A stretch of DNA of 64,000 nt from Bacteroidaceae bacterium (GTDB lineage: Bacteria > Bacteroidota > Bacteroidia > Bacteroidales > Bacteroidaceae): assembly GCA_024398715.1 (NCBI GenBank), contig JAKSIP010000002.1, forward strand, positions 1 to 64,000. The letters run 5' to 3'. This document shows positions 53,549-62,353 of this stretch, in pieces; within the stretch, counting starts at the first letter, position 1, and every line of letters begins with the position of its first letter. The position numbers and the translations under genes were made by a program. A model generated the notes under the pieces. That model made no database searches and was not told the origin of the DNA. It saw only the letters and a list, made by a program, of their open reading frames with translations.

Positions 53549-55351
53549 TTAAAAGAGTTCTTTGATAAGGTCTTGTCTTCCCATTTTTCTGAGTTGCTCC
53601 ATTATGGTTTTACGGTGTTGCGGGTCATACCAGAAGAAAAATTCCTTTTGGGCAAGCTTCTGTGCCGGAGTGGTTGCGGTATATACTTCCTGATTGGTGT
53701 ATGGATTGGCTCCGCTATAGAAGATTTCTGTGCTCAGCGTCATTGGAGTGGGGGTGAAATCCTGTACCTGTTCCAGTTTGAAATCGAGCTTTTTGGTGGC
53801 ACAGGCCAGTTCGGCCATGTCTTGCGGAGTGCATCCCGGATGACTGCTTATGAAATATGGTATGAGCTGTTGCTTAAGCCCAAGTTCCTTGTTTATTCTG
53901 AAAAATTCTGCCGAGAATTGTTTGAACAGGTCGAAAGAGGGCTTGCGCATTATGTCCAATACTTTTGGTGATGTGTGTTCAGGTGCCACTTTCAGACGGC
54001 CGCTTACATGCTTTTCTATCAGTTCGCGGGTGTATTGGCGTGCGGCGGCATTTATCCCGGGGTCAGAATGCCTGTGGAGCAGTATGTCATAGCGTATGCC
54101 GCTGCCAATAAAACTTTTCTTTACTCCCGGCACTGAATCTGCAGCATGGTAAAGCTGGAGCAGTGGTCTCAAATCTGTATTGAGATTTTTGCAGACATTG
54201 GGATGCAGGCATGACGGTCTGGCGCATTTCCGGCATAACTCCTTGTTGATGCCTCCCAATGAATACATGTTTGCAGACGGCCCTCCAAGATCTGATATAT
54301 ATCCTTTGAAATCAGGCATGGAGACAATCTGTCTTACTTCTTTGATTACGCTTTCTATGCTTCTGCTTGATATCTGCTTGCCCTGGTGGGCGGAAATGGT
54401 ACAGAAAGCGCATCCTCCGAAACAACCGCGGTGCAGTGTTACCGAGTGACGTATCATCTCGTAGGCCGGAATGCGTTTCCCTTTATAGCGAGGGTGGGGC
54501 AACCGTGTGTATGGCAGATCATATATGGCATCCAGTTCTTCTGTTGTGAACGGAGGATATGAGGGGTTGATGACAACGAACCTGTTGTCTGTCTGTTGGA
54601 CGATGCGTCTCTGCTCAATTTTGTTGGATTCGGTTTCTACAGCCTTGAAATTTTCCGCCTGTTTTTTGCGGTTGCCAAGGCATTCCGAATGGGGGTTGAG
54701 CACAATGTCGTTGCTGTCTGGAATGTATGTGTTGACAATGTACCCAATCTGGGGAATATTCCTGATTTCCTGCAAACCGTTCCCTTCATTTATGGCATTG
54801 GCTATGGCAATTATGGACTTTTCTCCCATTCCATAAACAAGGTAATCTGCCTTGCTGTCTACAAGAATGCTTGGTAACAGCTTGTTCTGCCAGTAGTCAT
54901 AGTGGGTCAGACGGCGCATGCTCGCCTCTATTCCGCCTATTACTACAGGAATATCCGGGAACAGACGCTTGAGAATGGTGGAATATACAACGGTTGCGTA
55001 TTCAGGGCGTCCGGTGTGGCGCCCGTCAGGAGTGTAGGCATCTTCGCTACGCAAACGCTTGTTGGCCGTATAGCGGTTGACCATGGAATCCATAGTGCCG
55101 GCGGTTACGCCGAAGAAAAGGCGCGGACGGCCCAATTTTTTGAAGTCACGCAAGTCATCCTGCCAGTTGGGCTGCGGGATAATGGCCGTCCTGAATCCGT
55201 GACTCTGAAGCACACGGCCTATGACGGCCGCTCCGAAAGAGGGGTGGTCAATATATGCATCTCCTGAAAAGAGTATGACATCGGGCTGTTCCCAACCAAG
55301 ATCCCTACACTCTTTGAGAGAGGTGGGCAACCATAGTCTTGAATCAGGCAT
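53549..55351 (-). CDS. YgiQ family radical SAM protein
   Basis: A 600-residue protein with an N-terminal B12-binding-like region (about 15-115) and a radical SAM core whose [4Fe-4S] site is RGCFGGCAFC (around residues 308-317). The length and HFSHPGCT-like phrase ISSHPGCTPQDMAELA match the YgiQ family. The substrate is unknown. The start overlaps the 100-residue gene upstream by 8 bp. Confidence 0.9.
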   Translation of the reverse strand: MPDSRLWLPTSLKECRDLGWEQPDVILFSGDAYIDHPSFGAAVIGRVLQSHGFRTAIIPQPNWQDDLRDFKKLGRPRLFFGVTAGTMDSMVNRYTANKRLRSEDAYTPDGRHTGRPEYATVVYSTILKRLFPDIPVVIGGIEASMRRLTHYDYWQNKLLPSILVDSKADYLVYGMGEKSIIAIANAINEGNGLQEIRNIPQIGYIVNTYIPDSNDIVLNPHSECLGNRKKQAENFKAVETESNKIEQRRIVQQTDNRFVVINPSYPPFTTEELDAIYDLPYTRLPHPRYKGKRIPAYEMIRHSVTLHRGCFGGCAFCTISAHQGKQISSRSIESVIKEVRQIVSMPDFKGYISDLGGPSANMYSLGGINKELCRKCARPSCLHPNVCKNLNTDLRPLLQLYHAADSVPGVKKSFIGSGIRYDILLHRHSDPGINAAARQYTRELIEKHVSGRLKVAPEHTSPKVLDIMRKPSFDLFKQFSAEFFRINKELGLKQQLIPYFISSHPGCTPQDMAELACATKKLDFKLEQVQDFTPTPMTLSTEIFYSGANPYTNQEVYTATTPAQKLAQKEFFFWYDPQHRKTIMEQLRKMGRQDLIKELF

Positions 55352-55646
55352 TTACGTGTTCCTTGCACCAGTCACGGTATAGTGACAGAAGATTCTCCAA
55401 CCCGAATGCTTTCATGTTGGAGTTGTAGATAACGTCTATGCACAAATCAAGCAGTTCAGGACAGTTTCCCTGTTCTGTTGTGAGCAGCGAGCGGATGTTT
55501 AACTTCAATTTGTCAAGTACCTGCTCGTCAATTATTCCGGAGCTGTCTATCAGCAGATCGAAAAGTGCAAAACGCTGGATAGTCTTCAAGTTTTCTTCTG
55601 AAACTTCAATTTTGCGTGAACCTGATTTGTTTGCTTGAATTATCAT
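55344..55646 (-). CDS. Small conserved-looking protein, unknown
   Basis: A 100-residue, mostly helical, acidic protein (EVSEENLKTIQRFALFDLLIDSSGIIDEQ...). No motif I recognise. It lies 12 bp after the amidase gene and overlaps ygiQ by 8 bp, so it is real by packing. Function unknown. Confidence 0.65.
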   Translation of the reverse strand: MIIQANKSGSRKIEVSEENLKTIQRFALFDLLIDSSGIIDEQVLDKLKLNIRSLLTTEQGNCPELLDLCIDVIYNSNMKAFGLENLLSLYRDWCKEHVNA

Positions 55647-55658
55647 AGTTCTGTTTTT

Positions 55659-58190
55659 TTATTTCAAGTTGTTCTGAATATTGCCTGCAAGATAGTCAAT
55701 TATTTTCTTCATAACAAGATTTCTGGACTTTTCTTCAATATTTTCAAAAGGGAATGCCAATGAGACAGTGCGGCAGTTTGAATTTGTGTGGGTTATCGCG
55801 GCCAAAGACTTGCTCTGATTGAACCTCATAAGGATGTCTCCTTCCGTTGTGGGCTTGAGCCGGTTGTATCTGGTTGTTGCACAAACCTTGCGTGACGGCC
55901 ATATTTCCAGCTTGAACGAACCTCCGCCGGCAATCGATACTTTGCTGTCGCTTGTACTTGAGGCTGGCTCTGTGACATCTATTCCGAGTTCCGATGCCAG
56001 CAACTGTGCTTGTGGTGAAGTCTGCAGTTCGCTGCCGATGTATGCTCCGCTGATAAGAAGTCTTGAATCCGGCGACGTAAGATATTGCCCTATGCACTGT
56101 GTAAAATCCTGATTGAAAAGTGTAAAGTTGTTGTGGGTAAGTGTATCTGATGGCTGGTATTTCTGCGCACCGCATATAATGTCGGTAATGTAGAAATCTT
56201 CCGCTTTGACAACTCTTTTTGTGAATGCCCCTGCCGATGCCGATACAAATGTGTATGCTCCCGCATCAAGAAAGGCTTTTCCGTGTATTGCCGTGTAATC
56301 GAATGTGTTGCCGCTGTAGACATTTCCGGCAAATGTGCGGCTCCCGTAGCCTATGTTCTCCGGTATTTCTTTGGGACTTGAAGGCGACACTACGCTGAAA
56401 TCTGTCTGATAACCGCTTAAAATTCGGTTTTCCATATAGTCGGTTCCAGGATCTTCTATCAGGTCAAAGCCTGTCGAACTGTAGCGTATGTTCTGTTCTG
56501 GTCCTGACAGACGGTTGAATGCGTTTATTATAAGGATCTTTTTTGCCTTGAATTTTGAACTGACATGTGCACTTAATGTTTCAGACGGAAAACTGATGCC
56601 GCCGCTGTTGGCCGCAACAACCCGGAACTTGTATACAATATCTCTTCTGGGAACAAAAACGTAGTTTGTGTCCTGTACATACACCCCGTTGTCGAACCCG
56701 TTGTTTCCAGTAGCTGTGTAGACTATGTATCCGGTCGGCATTTCGGATTTGAAATATTTGTCTTTTTGCGGAACCCAGGACAAAACCAATGTGTCCGAAC
56801 CTTTCAGGCCAATGGCAAAATCTTTCACTGCAAGCGGTGCTATGGTTGCCTGTCTGTTTCCGCTTGTGTATTTGAGGAGCGCATTGTACAGGGAACGGGC
56901 CATAAAGAAACGGAACTCCGGCTGCAAGGCGTAGCGCATATCCCAAAAATTCTGGTGAGAGAGCATTTCCAATATCATTGATGGAATGTCCGTTTCTCTT
57001 GTTTCACAGTAATTCCCGTCTCTTACGCCGCGGTTGGTCCATTCTCTTCCGGTGTATTTGCTCAAATCTTTTGCAAATGCGTCTGTGACGGACCGACCGA
57101 ATTTCTCCAGTGTCTTTCTTGATTTGCCATTTCCCAGTGGTGTGTCATTATAGGAATGTGTAATGATTCCCAATGTACCCACAATGGAGTCCCGGCATTT
57201 TGCACCGGCATCGGTATGAAGATTAAGCAACAGGTCCAGCGGAACCCCTGTACCGTTGTCTGCCGGATTGGTTGCGGAGTTGCCTGACAGGTAGTTTGCC
57301 ATAATTGGGCGGGACCATATATCGTTGTTGTAGTGCTTTGAGGTCTTGTAATGGGCTGTGACGGAATCAGGTGCTCCGTTATTCTGTGCGTTGTACAATG
57401 AACCCAGAAAATATAACGGTACGCCTTTTCTCGAGCCGCCGCCAATCCGTACCTCATCGGCTACAACAATGCCTTTGTAATCTGAATAATTGGACAATGT
57501 GACTTTACACTGGTTTCTGCCTGTTCCGAAGTCAAAGGTTCCAAGGTAAACCCATACTCCCGACCCCATTGTCTGGTTAACTGTAAAACTTGTCTGCCCG
57601 CCGGAATGGAATACCGTATAGCGGGCATCGGGTATGGAATTGGACATACTCCTGTAACGTACATATACGGCTGCCCTTGTTTCTTCTCTGATGCCGGGTT
57701 CCCATGTCACAATCTCCTGTTTATGTGAATCCTGACAGGTTAATGCCAGGTAGTGCTGATTTTTTCCGCTTTTCTGTTTCTTCCAGACCTTGCTGTTCTT
57801 GTGTGTGAATATGCCGCTTGCTACTGTTGTTGTGTAATTCACTGGGAAAGGATCCCTTTCTCTTGCCGTATAGACCACAGCTCCTGCATTTTCCAGCATC
57901 GGGACCAGATATTGCGTTACTATTGATTGGGTAAGCAAATCTTCCATGGTGGTGTATAGTGGCGGTCTTTGCCATTTCCAGCGTGCACCGTCGCTATAGT
58001 ACCCGTGGCTTGCCGCAATCATAAGATGCTTCCCTTCAAGACCGTTTGTAACCGCATACGGCCTGTCCGTGGCTTGTACCCACGGATAAACTTCGGTGCC
58101 GGATTCCTGCAGAATCTGACCTGATAACCGTGTTGCTGTGAAACAACAGCACACCAGCGCTAGGAATATATGTTCCAAACGCCCTCTCAT
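55659..58190 (-). CDS. N-acetylmuramoyl-L-alanine amidase with golvesin-like and FnIII domains
   Basis: An 843-residue secreted protein (signal peptide ending RLSGQ). The zinc amidase_3 domain is split: the first part has the zinc His in IAASHGYYSDG (residue 62) and Glu in TTMEDLL (about 83). After an inserted golvesin-C-like beta domain (about 145-255) the second part has the His in LLLNLHTDAGA (about 325) and the catalytic Glu in MILEMLSHQ (about 405). A fibronectin III domain (about 455-545) and a C-terminal alpha/beta domain follow. It should cut peptidoglycan cross-bridge stems. Similar proteins are annotated as xanthan lyase, a name without support here. Confidence 0.85.
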   Translation of the reverse strand: MRGRLEHIFLALVCCCFTATRLSGQILQESGTEVYPWVQATDRPYAVTNGLEGKHLMIAASHGYYSDGARWKWQRPPLYTTMEDLLTQSIVTQYLVPMLENAGAVVYTARERDPFPVNYTTTVASGIFTHKNSKVWKKQKSGKNQHYLALTCQDSHKQEIVTWEPGIREETRAAVYVRYRSMSNSIPDARYTVFHSGGQTSFTVNQTMGSGVWVYLGTFDFGTGRNQCKVTLSNYSDYKGIVVADEVRIGGGSRKGVPLYFLGSLYNAQNNGAPDSVTAHYKTSKHYNNDIWSRPIMANYLSGNSATNPADNGTGVPLDLLLNLHTDAGAKCRDSIVGTLGIITHSYNDTPLGNGKSRKTLEKFGRSVTDAFAKDLSKYTGREWTNRGVRDGNYCETRETDIPSMILEMLSHQNFWDMRYALQPEFRFFMARSLYNALLKYTSGNRQATIAPLAVKDFAIGLKGSDTLVLSWVPQKDKYFKSEMPTGYIVYTATGNNGFDNGVYVQDTNYVFVPRRDIVYKFRVVAANSGGISFPSETLSAHVSSKFKAKKILIINAFNRLSGPEQNIRYSSTGFDLIEDPGTDYMENRILSGYQTDFSVVSPSSPKEIPENIGYGSRTFAGNVYSGNTFDYTAIHGKAFLDAGAYTFVSASAGAFTKRVVKAEDFYITDIICGAQKYQPSDTLTHNNFTLFNQDFTQCIGQYLTSPDSRLLISGAYIGSELQTSPQAQLLASELGIDVTEPASSTSDSKVSIAGGGSFKLEIWPSRKVCATTRYNRLKPTTEGDILMRFNQSKSLAAITHTNSNCRTVSLAFPFENIEEKSRNLVMKKIIDYLAGNIQNNLK

Positions 58191-58229
58191 TCTGCAAACA
58201 GATTCTTGATTGTGTGTAATCTTTGCCGC

Positions 58230-58496
58230 TTATTTTTGAATAAGGGAACCCATTATCTGGTTGACTTTTGCATTGAAGTCCTTGTAAAAGACTGCATAGT
58301 ATGCTTTGGCGTTACCCGGTTCCGTATGGCTGATTCTGACAATGAACTCATTGCTGAGTTCGACAATTCCGTACAGTGCGTTCCGAAGAACTTCCTTATC
58401 AGCATTCTTGCTGCTGCTTTCTACCAGCATGTATTCCATAAGCAATTCGTCAATAACGTACCTGATCTGTTTCTTTAATCTTCTTCTGCTAGCCAT
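58230..58496 (-). CDS. Small helical protein, unknown
   Basis: An 88-residue basic-start helical protein (ASRRRLKKQIRYVIDELLMEYM). No recognised domain beyond resemblance to small Bacteroidetes hypothetical proteins. It is the first gene of the minus-strand group that includes the amidase 39 bp downstream, with a -7 box upstream. Confidence 0.6.
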   Translation of the reverse strand: MASRRRLKKQIRYVIDELLMEYMLVESSSKNADKEVLRNALYGIVELSNEFIVRISHTEPGNAKAYYAVFYKDFNAKVNQIMGSLIQK

Positions 58497-58520
58497 ATCA
58501 TTATATTTTAGTTGTTTCTA

Positions 58521-58528
58521 CAAAGATA
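58521..58528 (-). promoter_or_regulatory. -7 box of the small-protein/amidase/ygiQ group
   Basis: TATCTTTG on the minus strand fits TAnnTTTG exactly, 24 nt upstream of the ATG at 58496. The -33 box is unclear. Confidence 0.45.
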
Positions 58529-58540
58529 ATAAAAAAAATC

Positions 58541-58571
58541 TTGTTATTCTCTCTTTTTTTTGCGAATTTTG
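58541..58571 (+). promoter_or_regulatory. Possible promoter of the PFP gene
   Basis: TTG (58541-58543), 20 bp, GAATTTTG (58564-58571) resembles the consensus with one mismatch in the -7 box. It lies 40 nt upstream of the ATG at 58612. Confidence 0.4.
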
Positions 58572-58611
58572 CACCTCAAAATAGAGAAACATTAATCAAA
58601 AGTTATACGTA

Positions 58612-60249
58612 ATGAAAAGTAATTTGCAAATTGCAAGAGCTGCCTATCAGCCTAAGTTGCCCGCAGTATTGAAAGGTGCAACGGCTTTGCAGGAGGGTGA
58701 AGCAACCCAGTCTGTAGCCAATCAGGAAGATATCAAGAAATTGTTCCCCAACACTTACGGAATGCCTTTGCTCAAATTTGTTCAGGGCACAGCCAAAGCC
58801 GGTCAGCCAATCAATGTTGGTGTTATTCTTTCAGGTGGTCAGGCTCCTGGCGGTCACAATGTGATTTCAGGTATTTTTGACGGTATCAAAAATATCAATA
58901 AGGATTCACGCCTGTTCGGTTTCAAAATGGGACCAGACGGACTTATCAATCATGATTACATTGAACTGACTGCAGATATCATAGATGAATATCGCAATAC
59001 AGGCGGTTTTGACATTATCGGTTCCGGCCGTACCAAACTTGAAAAGACAGAACAGTTTGACAAGGGTCTTGTTATTCTCAAGAAACTCGGCATCAAAGCT
59101 CTTGTTATCATAGGTGGCGATGACAGCAATACAAATGCATGCGTACTTGCTGAATATTATGCTGCACAGAAAACCGGTATCCAGGTAATAGGTTGTCCTA
59201 AAACAATTGACGGTGACCTCAAGAATCAGATGATTGAGACTTCTTTCGGTTTCGATACCGCTTGCAAAACTTACTCTGAAATGATAGGCAATATCCAGCG
59301 TGACTGCAACTCAAGCCGCAAATACTGGCATTTCATCAAACTGATGGGACGTTCAGCTTCCCACATCGCTCTTGAATGCGCTCTTCAGACACAGCCAAGT
59401 TACTGCATTATCTCAGAAGAGGTTGAAAAGAACAATCTTTCTCTTGCCGATGTTGTTGAAGGTATTGCCAAAGTTGTAAAACAGCGTGCTGACAAAGGCT
59501 GGAACTTTGGTACAGTTCTTATTCCTGAGGGTCTGATTGAATTCATCCCTGCAGTAAAGAACCTTATTTCAGAACTCAATGAATTCCTTGCTGCAAATGC
59601 CGATGCCTTTGCAAAGGTTGCAAAAGACAGCCAGCGTGACTATATCATTGAACATCTTTCAAAGGAGAATGCGGCTACATACGCTTCTCTTCCTGTAGGT
59701 GTTGCACGTCAGCTTACTCTTGACCGTGACCCGCACGGAAATGTCCAGGTATCTCTTATTGAAACAGAAAAACTTCTTTCTGAAATGGTTGGCAATGTTC
59801 TTGCTCAGTGGAAGAAAGATGGCAGTTATAATGGCAAGTTTGCTGCTATGCATCATTTCTTCGGTTACGAAGGCCGTTGCGCAGCTCCGTCAAACTTTGA
59901 TGCTGATTATTGCTATTCACTCGGTTATACGGCTTCTTTGCTGATCAACAGCGGCAAAACAGGCTATATGTCTTCTGTCCGTAACCTTACAGCTCCTGCT
60001 GAACAGTGGATTGCAGGTGGTGTGCCAATTACAATGATGATGAACCTTGAGCGCCGTCACGGTGAATGGAAACCGGTTATCCAGAAAGCTCTTGTTGAAC
60101 TTGACGGAAAACCGTTCATGAAATTTGCCGCTAACCGTCAGAACTGGGCTTTGAATACAGAATTTGTATATCCCGGTCCTATCCAGTATTTTGGTCCGTC
60201 AGAGGTTTGTGACCAGACAACAAAGACTCTTGCCCTTGAACAGGCTTGA
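58612..60249 (+). CDS. pfp: PPi-dependent phosphofructokinase (PFP)
   Basis: A 545-residue long-type diphosphate-fructose-6-phosphate 1-phosphotransferase. VILSGGQAPGGHNVISG, the GGDDSNTNA motif and PKTIDGDLKN are diagnostic; the Asp in GGDDS and Lys in PKTIDGD mark PPi rather than ATP as phosphoryl donor. It acts reversibly in glycolysis/gluconeogenesis and saves ATP. Monocistronic, with a strong terminator downstream. Confidence 0.94.
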   Translation: MKSNLQIARAAYQPKLPAVLKGATALQEGEATQSVANQEDIKKLFPNTYGMPLLKFVQGTAKAGQPINVGVILSGGQAPGGHNVISGIFDGIKNINKDSRLFGFKMGPDGLINHDYIELTADIIDEYRNTGGFDIIGSGRTKLEKTEQFDKGLVILKKLGIKALVIIGGDDSNTNACVLAEYYAAQKTGIQVIGCPKTIDGDLKNQMIETSFGFDTACKTYSEMIGNIQRDCNSSRKYWHFIKLMGRSASHIALECALQTQPSYCIISEEVEKNNLSLADVVEGIAKVVKQRADKGWNFGTVLIPEGLIEFIPAVKNLISELNEFLAANADAFAKVAKDSQRDYIIEHLSKENAATYASLPVGVARQLTLDRDPHGNVQVSLIETEKLLSEMVGNVLAQWKKDGSYNGKFAAMHHFFGYEGRCAAPSNFDADYCYSLGYTASLLINSGKTGYMSSVRNLTAPAEQWIAGGVPITMMMNLERRHGEWKPVIQKALVELDGKPFMKFAANRQNWALNTEFVYPGPIQYFGPSEVCDQTTKTLALEQA

Positions 60250-60279
60250 TTCAGTTTTTCTTAATTCAAACAGATATAA

Positions 60280-60311
60280 GGGTCGGCTGTTTTTCAGCCG
60301 GCCCTTTTTTT
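60280..60311 (+). terminator. Rho-independent terminator of the PFP gene
   Basis: GGGTCGGCTG and CAGCCGGCCC pair (one G-U) around TTTTT and are followed by seven T residues, 30 nt after the stop codon. Confidence 0.93.
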
Positions 60312-60370
60312 GTGTTCTGCTAGGAGGTAAGTGCCTGGTGAAGCACGTATCTTGTGTATGCATTTCAACG

Positions 60371-60790
60371 GAGTGCGGCGCGGTTGGTACGGTATGAGGC
60401 GGTTTTTGGTACGGAATGCGGTTTGCAGTGCATTTGGTACGGTAAAAGGCGGTTTCTGGTACGGAATGTGTTTTGCGGCGCGGTTGGTACGGCAGGAGGC
60501 GGGTTTTCGTACGGAATGTGTTTTGCGGCGCGGTTGGTACGGGGGGGCGGTTTTTGGTACGGAATGCGGTTTGCGTTGCGGTTTGTACGGTATGAGGCGG
60601 ATTCTGGTACGGAATGTGTTTTGCGGCGCGGTCGGTACGGTACGGGGCGGGTTCTCGTACGGAATGCAGTGCAAAGCGCGGTTGGTACGGTACGAGGCGG
60701 GTTTTCGTACGGATTGCAGTGCAAAGCGCATTTGGTACGGCAGGAGCCAGTTTTTGGTACGGAATGCGGTTTACAGTGGCATCGTTTTTT
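60371..60790. repeat. 50-bp repeat array, left of the Y1 transposase
   Basis: Eight contiguous copies of a 50-bp unit. The landmark ACGGAATGCG (or close variants) occurs at 60411, 60461, 60511, 60559, 60609, 60659, 60709 and 60759, i.e. a 50-bp step with one 48-bp step. Each unit carries TTGGTACGG twice or a close variant of it. The units abut with no unique spacers, so it is not a CRISPR array. All copies have the same orientation as those in the right array. The stretch 60312-60370 between terminator and array shows only GTGC / GCAC, a minor hairpin. Confidence 0.95.
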
Positions 60791-60804
60791 TTGAAGAAGA
60801 TTTT

Positions 60805-60836
60805 TTTGGAACGGAATACTTTTTTATATACCTTTA
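60805..60836 (+). promoter_or_regulatory. Promoter of the Y1 transposase gene
   Basis: TTTG (60805-60808), 20 bp, TACCTTTA (60829-60836) matches the Bacteroidetes consensus except for the final base. It lies just outside the left array and 30 nt upstream of the ATG. Confidence 0.55.
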
Positions 60837-60866
60837 TGACCATAATACCTAAATAATTATAAAACT

Positions 60867-61781
60867 ATGAAATCATTTATTGAATCAGAGAAAAATTGTA
60901 AATTGGTGTTCAAAAATGGCGGACCGTTTTGGTTTGCCAGTTCACCAGGAAAAGAAACCTCAATTCTGTTTGTTTCCAATGAAGATTTTGCATTTGTTAT
61001 GAATGTGATTTCACAAATGGCTTTTCAATTTCCAAACATGAAAATTACCGCTTTTGAAGTGATGGACAATCATTTTCATTTTGTTGTTCAGTGCGAAAGT
61101 CAGGAAATAATACGGCATTTTTTTGCGTGCATTAAGAAGCGGTTGTGTCGTATTTCCCCGTATATCAAGAAGATAGAACTTGATATACGCCCTATTGACG
61201 ATTTGAATTCTGTGCGCAATCACATTGCTTATACGCATCGTAACGGTTACGTAGCAAACCCTGACTGTACTCCATTTAGTTATCGTTGGGGAACAGGCAG
61301 ATTTTATTTTAACGATATCCCGGTGAACGGGTCTCTTAGCAATATGAATGTCAGTCAAAAACGCCTTTTATTTAAAGGAAGGGATCCTCAATTGCCTAAT
61401 GATTGGGGAATAGTAGAGAATCACATTGACCCCAGAGCATATTGTTTTGTCAAATTTGGCATGTCTTTATTCCGCGATGCCCACCAATACTTTTCGTTGC
61501 TGACAAAGAATGTTGAAGCCTACTCTGATCTTGCAAATGAGCTTGGAGACGGCGAATTTCTAACTGATCAGGAACTGTTTTCGCAGCTGCAACAGATTGT
61601 ACATGATCAATACCGTGTGTCCAGCATTAGGGATTTGTCTAAAGCTCAATATCTTGACATTGCCCGTAGCATGCACTACGATTACCATTCTTCAAACGGT
61701 CAGATTCGTCGTGTGCTCGGTCTCTCACAATACGAGATTGACTCTCTTTTCCCGCTTGGGAAACAGCATTCTGTAAAATAG
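60867..61781 (+). CDS. REP-associated tyrosine transposase-like protein (Y1/HUH)
   Basis: A 304-residue protein of the IS200/RAYT superfamily. The HUH metal-binding pair is H69-F-H71 in MDNHFHFVVQ. The catalytic tyrosine is best assigned to Y122 in HIAYTHRNGYVANP, which matches the usual YIxxNP context. A C-terminal segment GQIRRVLGLSQYEID (278-292) resembles the DNA-binding tail of RAYTs. RAYTs are single-domain nucleases that cut single-stranded REP hairpins and are thought to spread them. Here the gene is flanked within 80 bp on one side and about 5 bp on the other by arrays of one 50-bp repeat. It carries no terminal inverted repeats of its own. Domesticated rather than a free IS is the likely state. 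Confidence 0.85.
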   Translation: MKSFIESEKNCKLVFKNGGPFWFASSPGKETSILFVSNEDFAFVMNVISQMAFQFPNMKITAFEVMDNHFHFVVQCESQEIIRHFFACIKKRLCRISPYIKKIELDIRPIDDLNSVRNHIAYTHRNGYVANPDCTPFSYRWGTGRFYFNDIPVNGSLSNMNVSQKRLLFKGRDPQLPNDWGIVENHIDPRAYCFVKFGMSLFRDAHQYFSLLTKNVEAYSDLANELGDGEFLTDQELFSQLQQIVHDQYRVSSIRDLSKAQYLDIARSMHYDYHSSNGQIRRVLGLSQYEIDSLFPLGKQHSVK

Positions 61782-61785
61782 AATG

Positions 61786-62180
61786 TGCGGTTGGTACGGT
61801 ATGAGGCGGGTTTTGGTACGGAATGCGGTTTGCAGTGCATTTGGTACGGCAGGAGGCGGGTTTTGGTACGGAATGCGGTTTGCGTTGCGGTTTGTACGGC
61901 AGGAGGCGGGTTTTGGTACGGAATGCGTTTTGCAGCGCATTTGGTACGGCAGGGAGCGGATTCTGGTACGGAATGCGGTTTGCGGCGCATTTGGTACGGC
62001 AGGAGGCGGGTTTTGGTACGGAATGCGGTTTGCAGTGCATTTGGTACGGCAGGAGCCGGTTTTTGGTACGGAATGCGGTTTGCGGCGCGGTTGGTACGGG
62101 CGGATTCTGGTACGGAATGCGGTTTGCAGTGCGGGACGCGGTTGGTACGGTATGAGGCGGTTTTTGGTAGGGCCTTTATT
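61786..62180. repeat. 50-bp repeat array, right of the Y1 transposase
   Basis: Seven copies plus a degenerate last one of the same 50-bp unit as in the left array, same orientation. ACGGAATGCG (or a variant) occurs at 61818, 61868, 61918, 61968, 62018, 62068 and 62112, the last step 44 bp. The array begins a few bases after the transposase stop. The next 170 bp to aroQ hold only the aroQ promoter. Reading frames of up to 200 codons across the array on both strands are artefacts of the repeat. Confidence 0.95.
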
Positions 62181-62247
62181 CCGTGCGTTTTGTAAGTGAA
62201 AGACCGCCAGAGTTCCAGTGTGACGTTGAGGAGTCTCTTTCTGAAGA

Positions 62248-62279
62248 TTTGGACTTTTGATTTATTGTTAGTATTTTTG
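62248..62279 (+). promoter_or_regulatory. Promoter of aroQ
   Basis: TTTG (62248-62251), 20 bp, TATTTTTG (62272-62279) is a perfect Bacteroidetes consensus match. The leader to the ATG at 62354 is about 65-70 nt. Confidence 0.7.
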
Positions 62280-62353
62280 CCGTGTGAATGCGGAGTATTG
62301 CTGTGCAAATGTGAATTTGTAATACAGTTGGCTTTGCATGAATTTGGAATAGT

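Noticed and set aside
60199..60856. Long frames on both strands through the left 50-bp array
   Set aside because: They are low-complexity translations of the tandem repeat, present in several frames at once, and overlap the PFP terminator.
60371..62180. CRISPR array hypothesis for the 50-bp repeats
   Set aside because: Units abut without unique spacers, no cas gene is nearby, and the period is the unit itself.
61639..62308. Long frames on both strands through the right 50-bp array
   Set aside because: They have the same repetitive origin; the minus-strand frames merely extend into the transposase or the aroQ leader.
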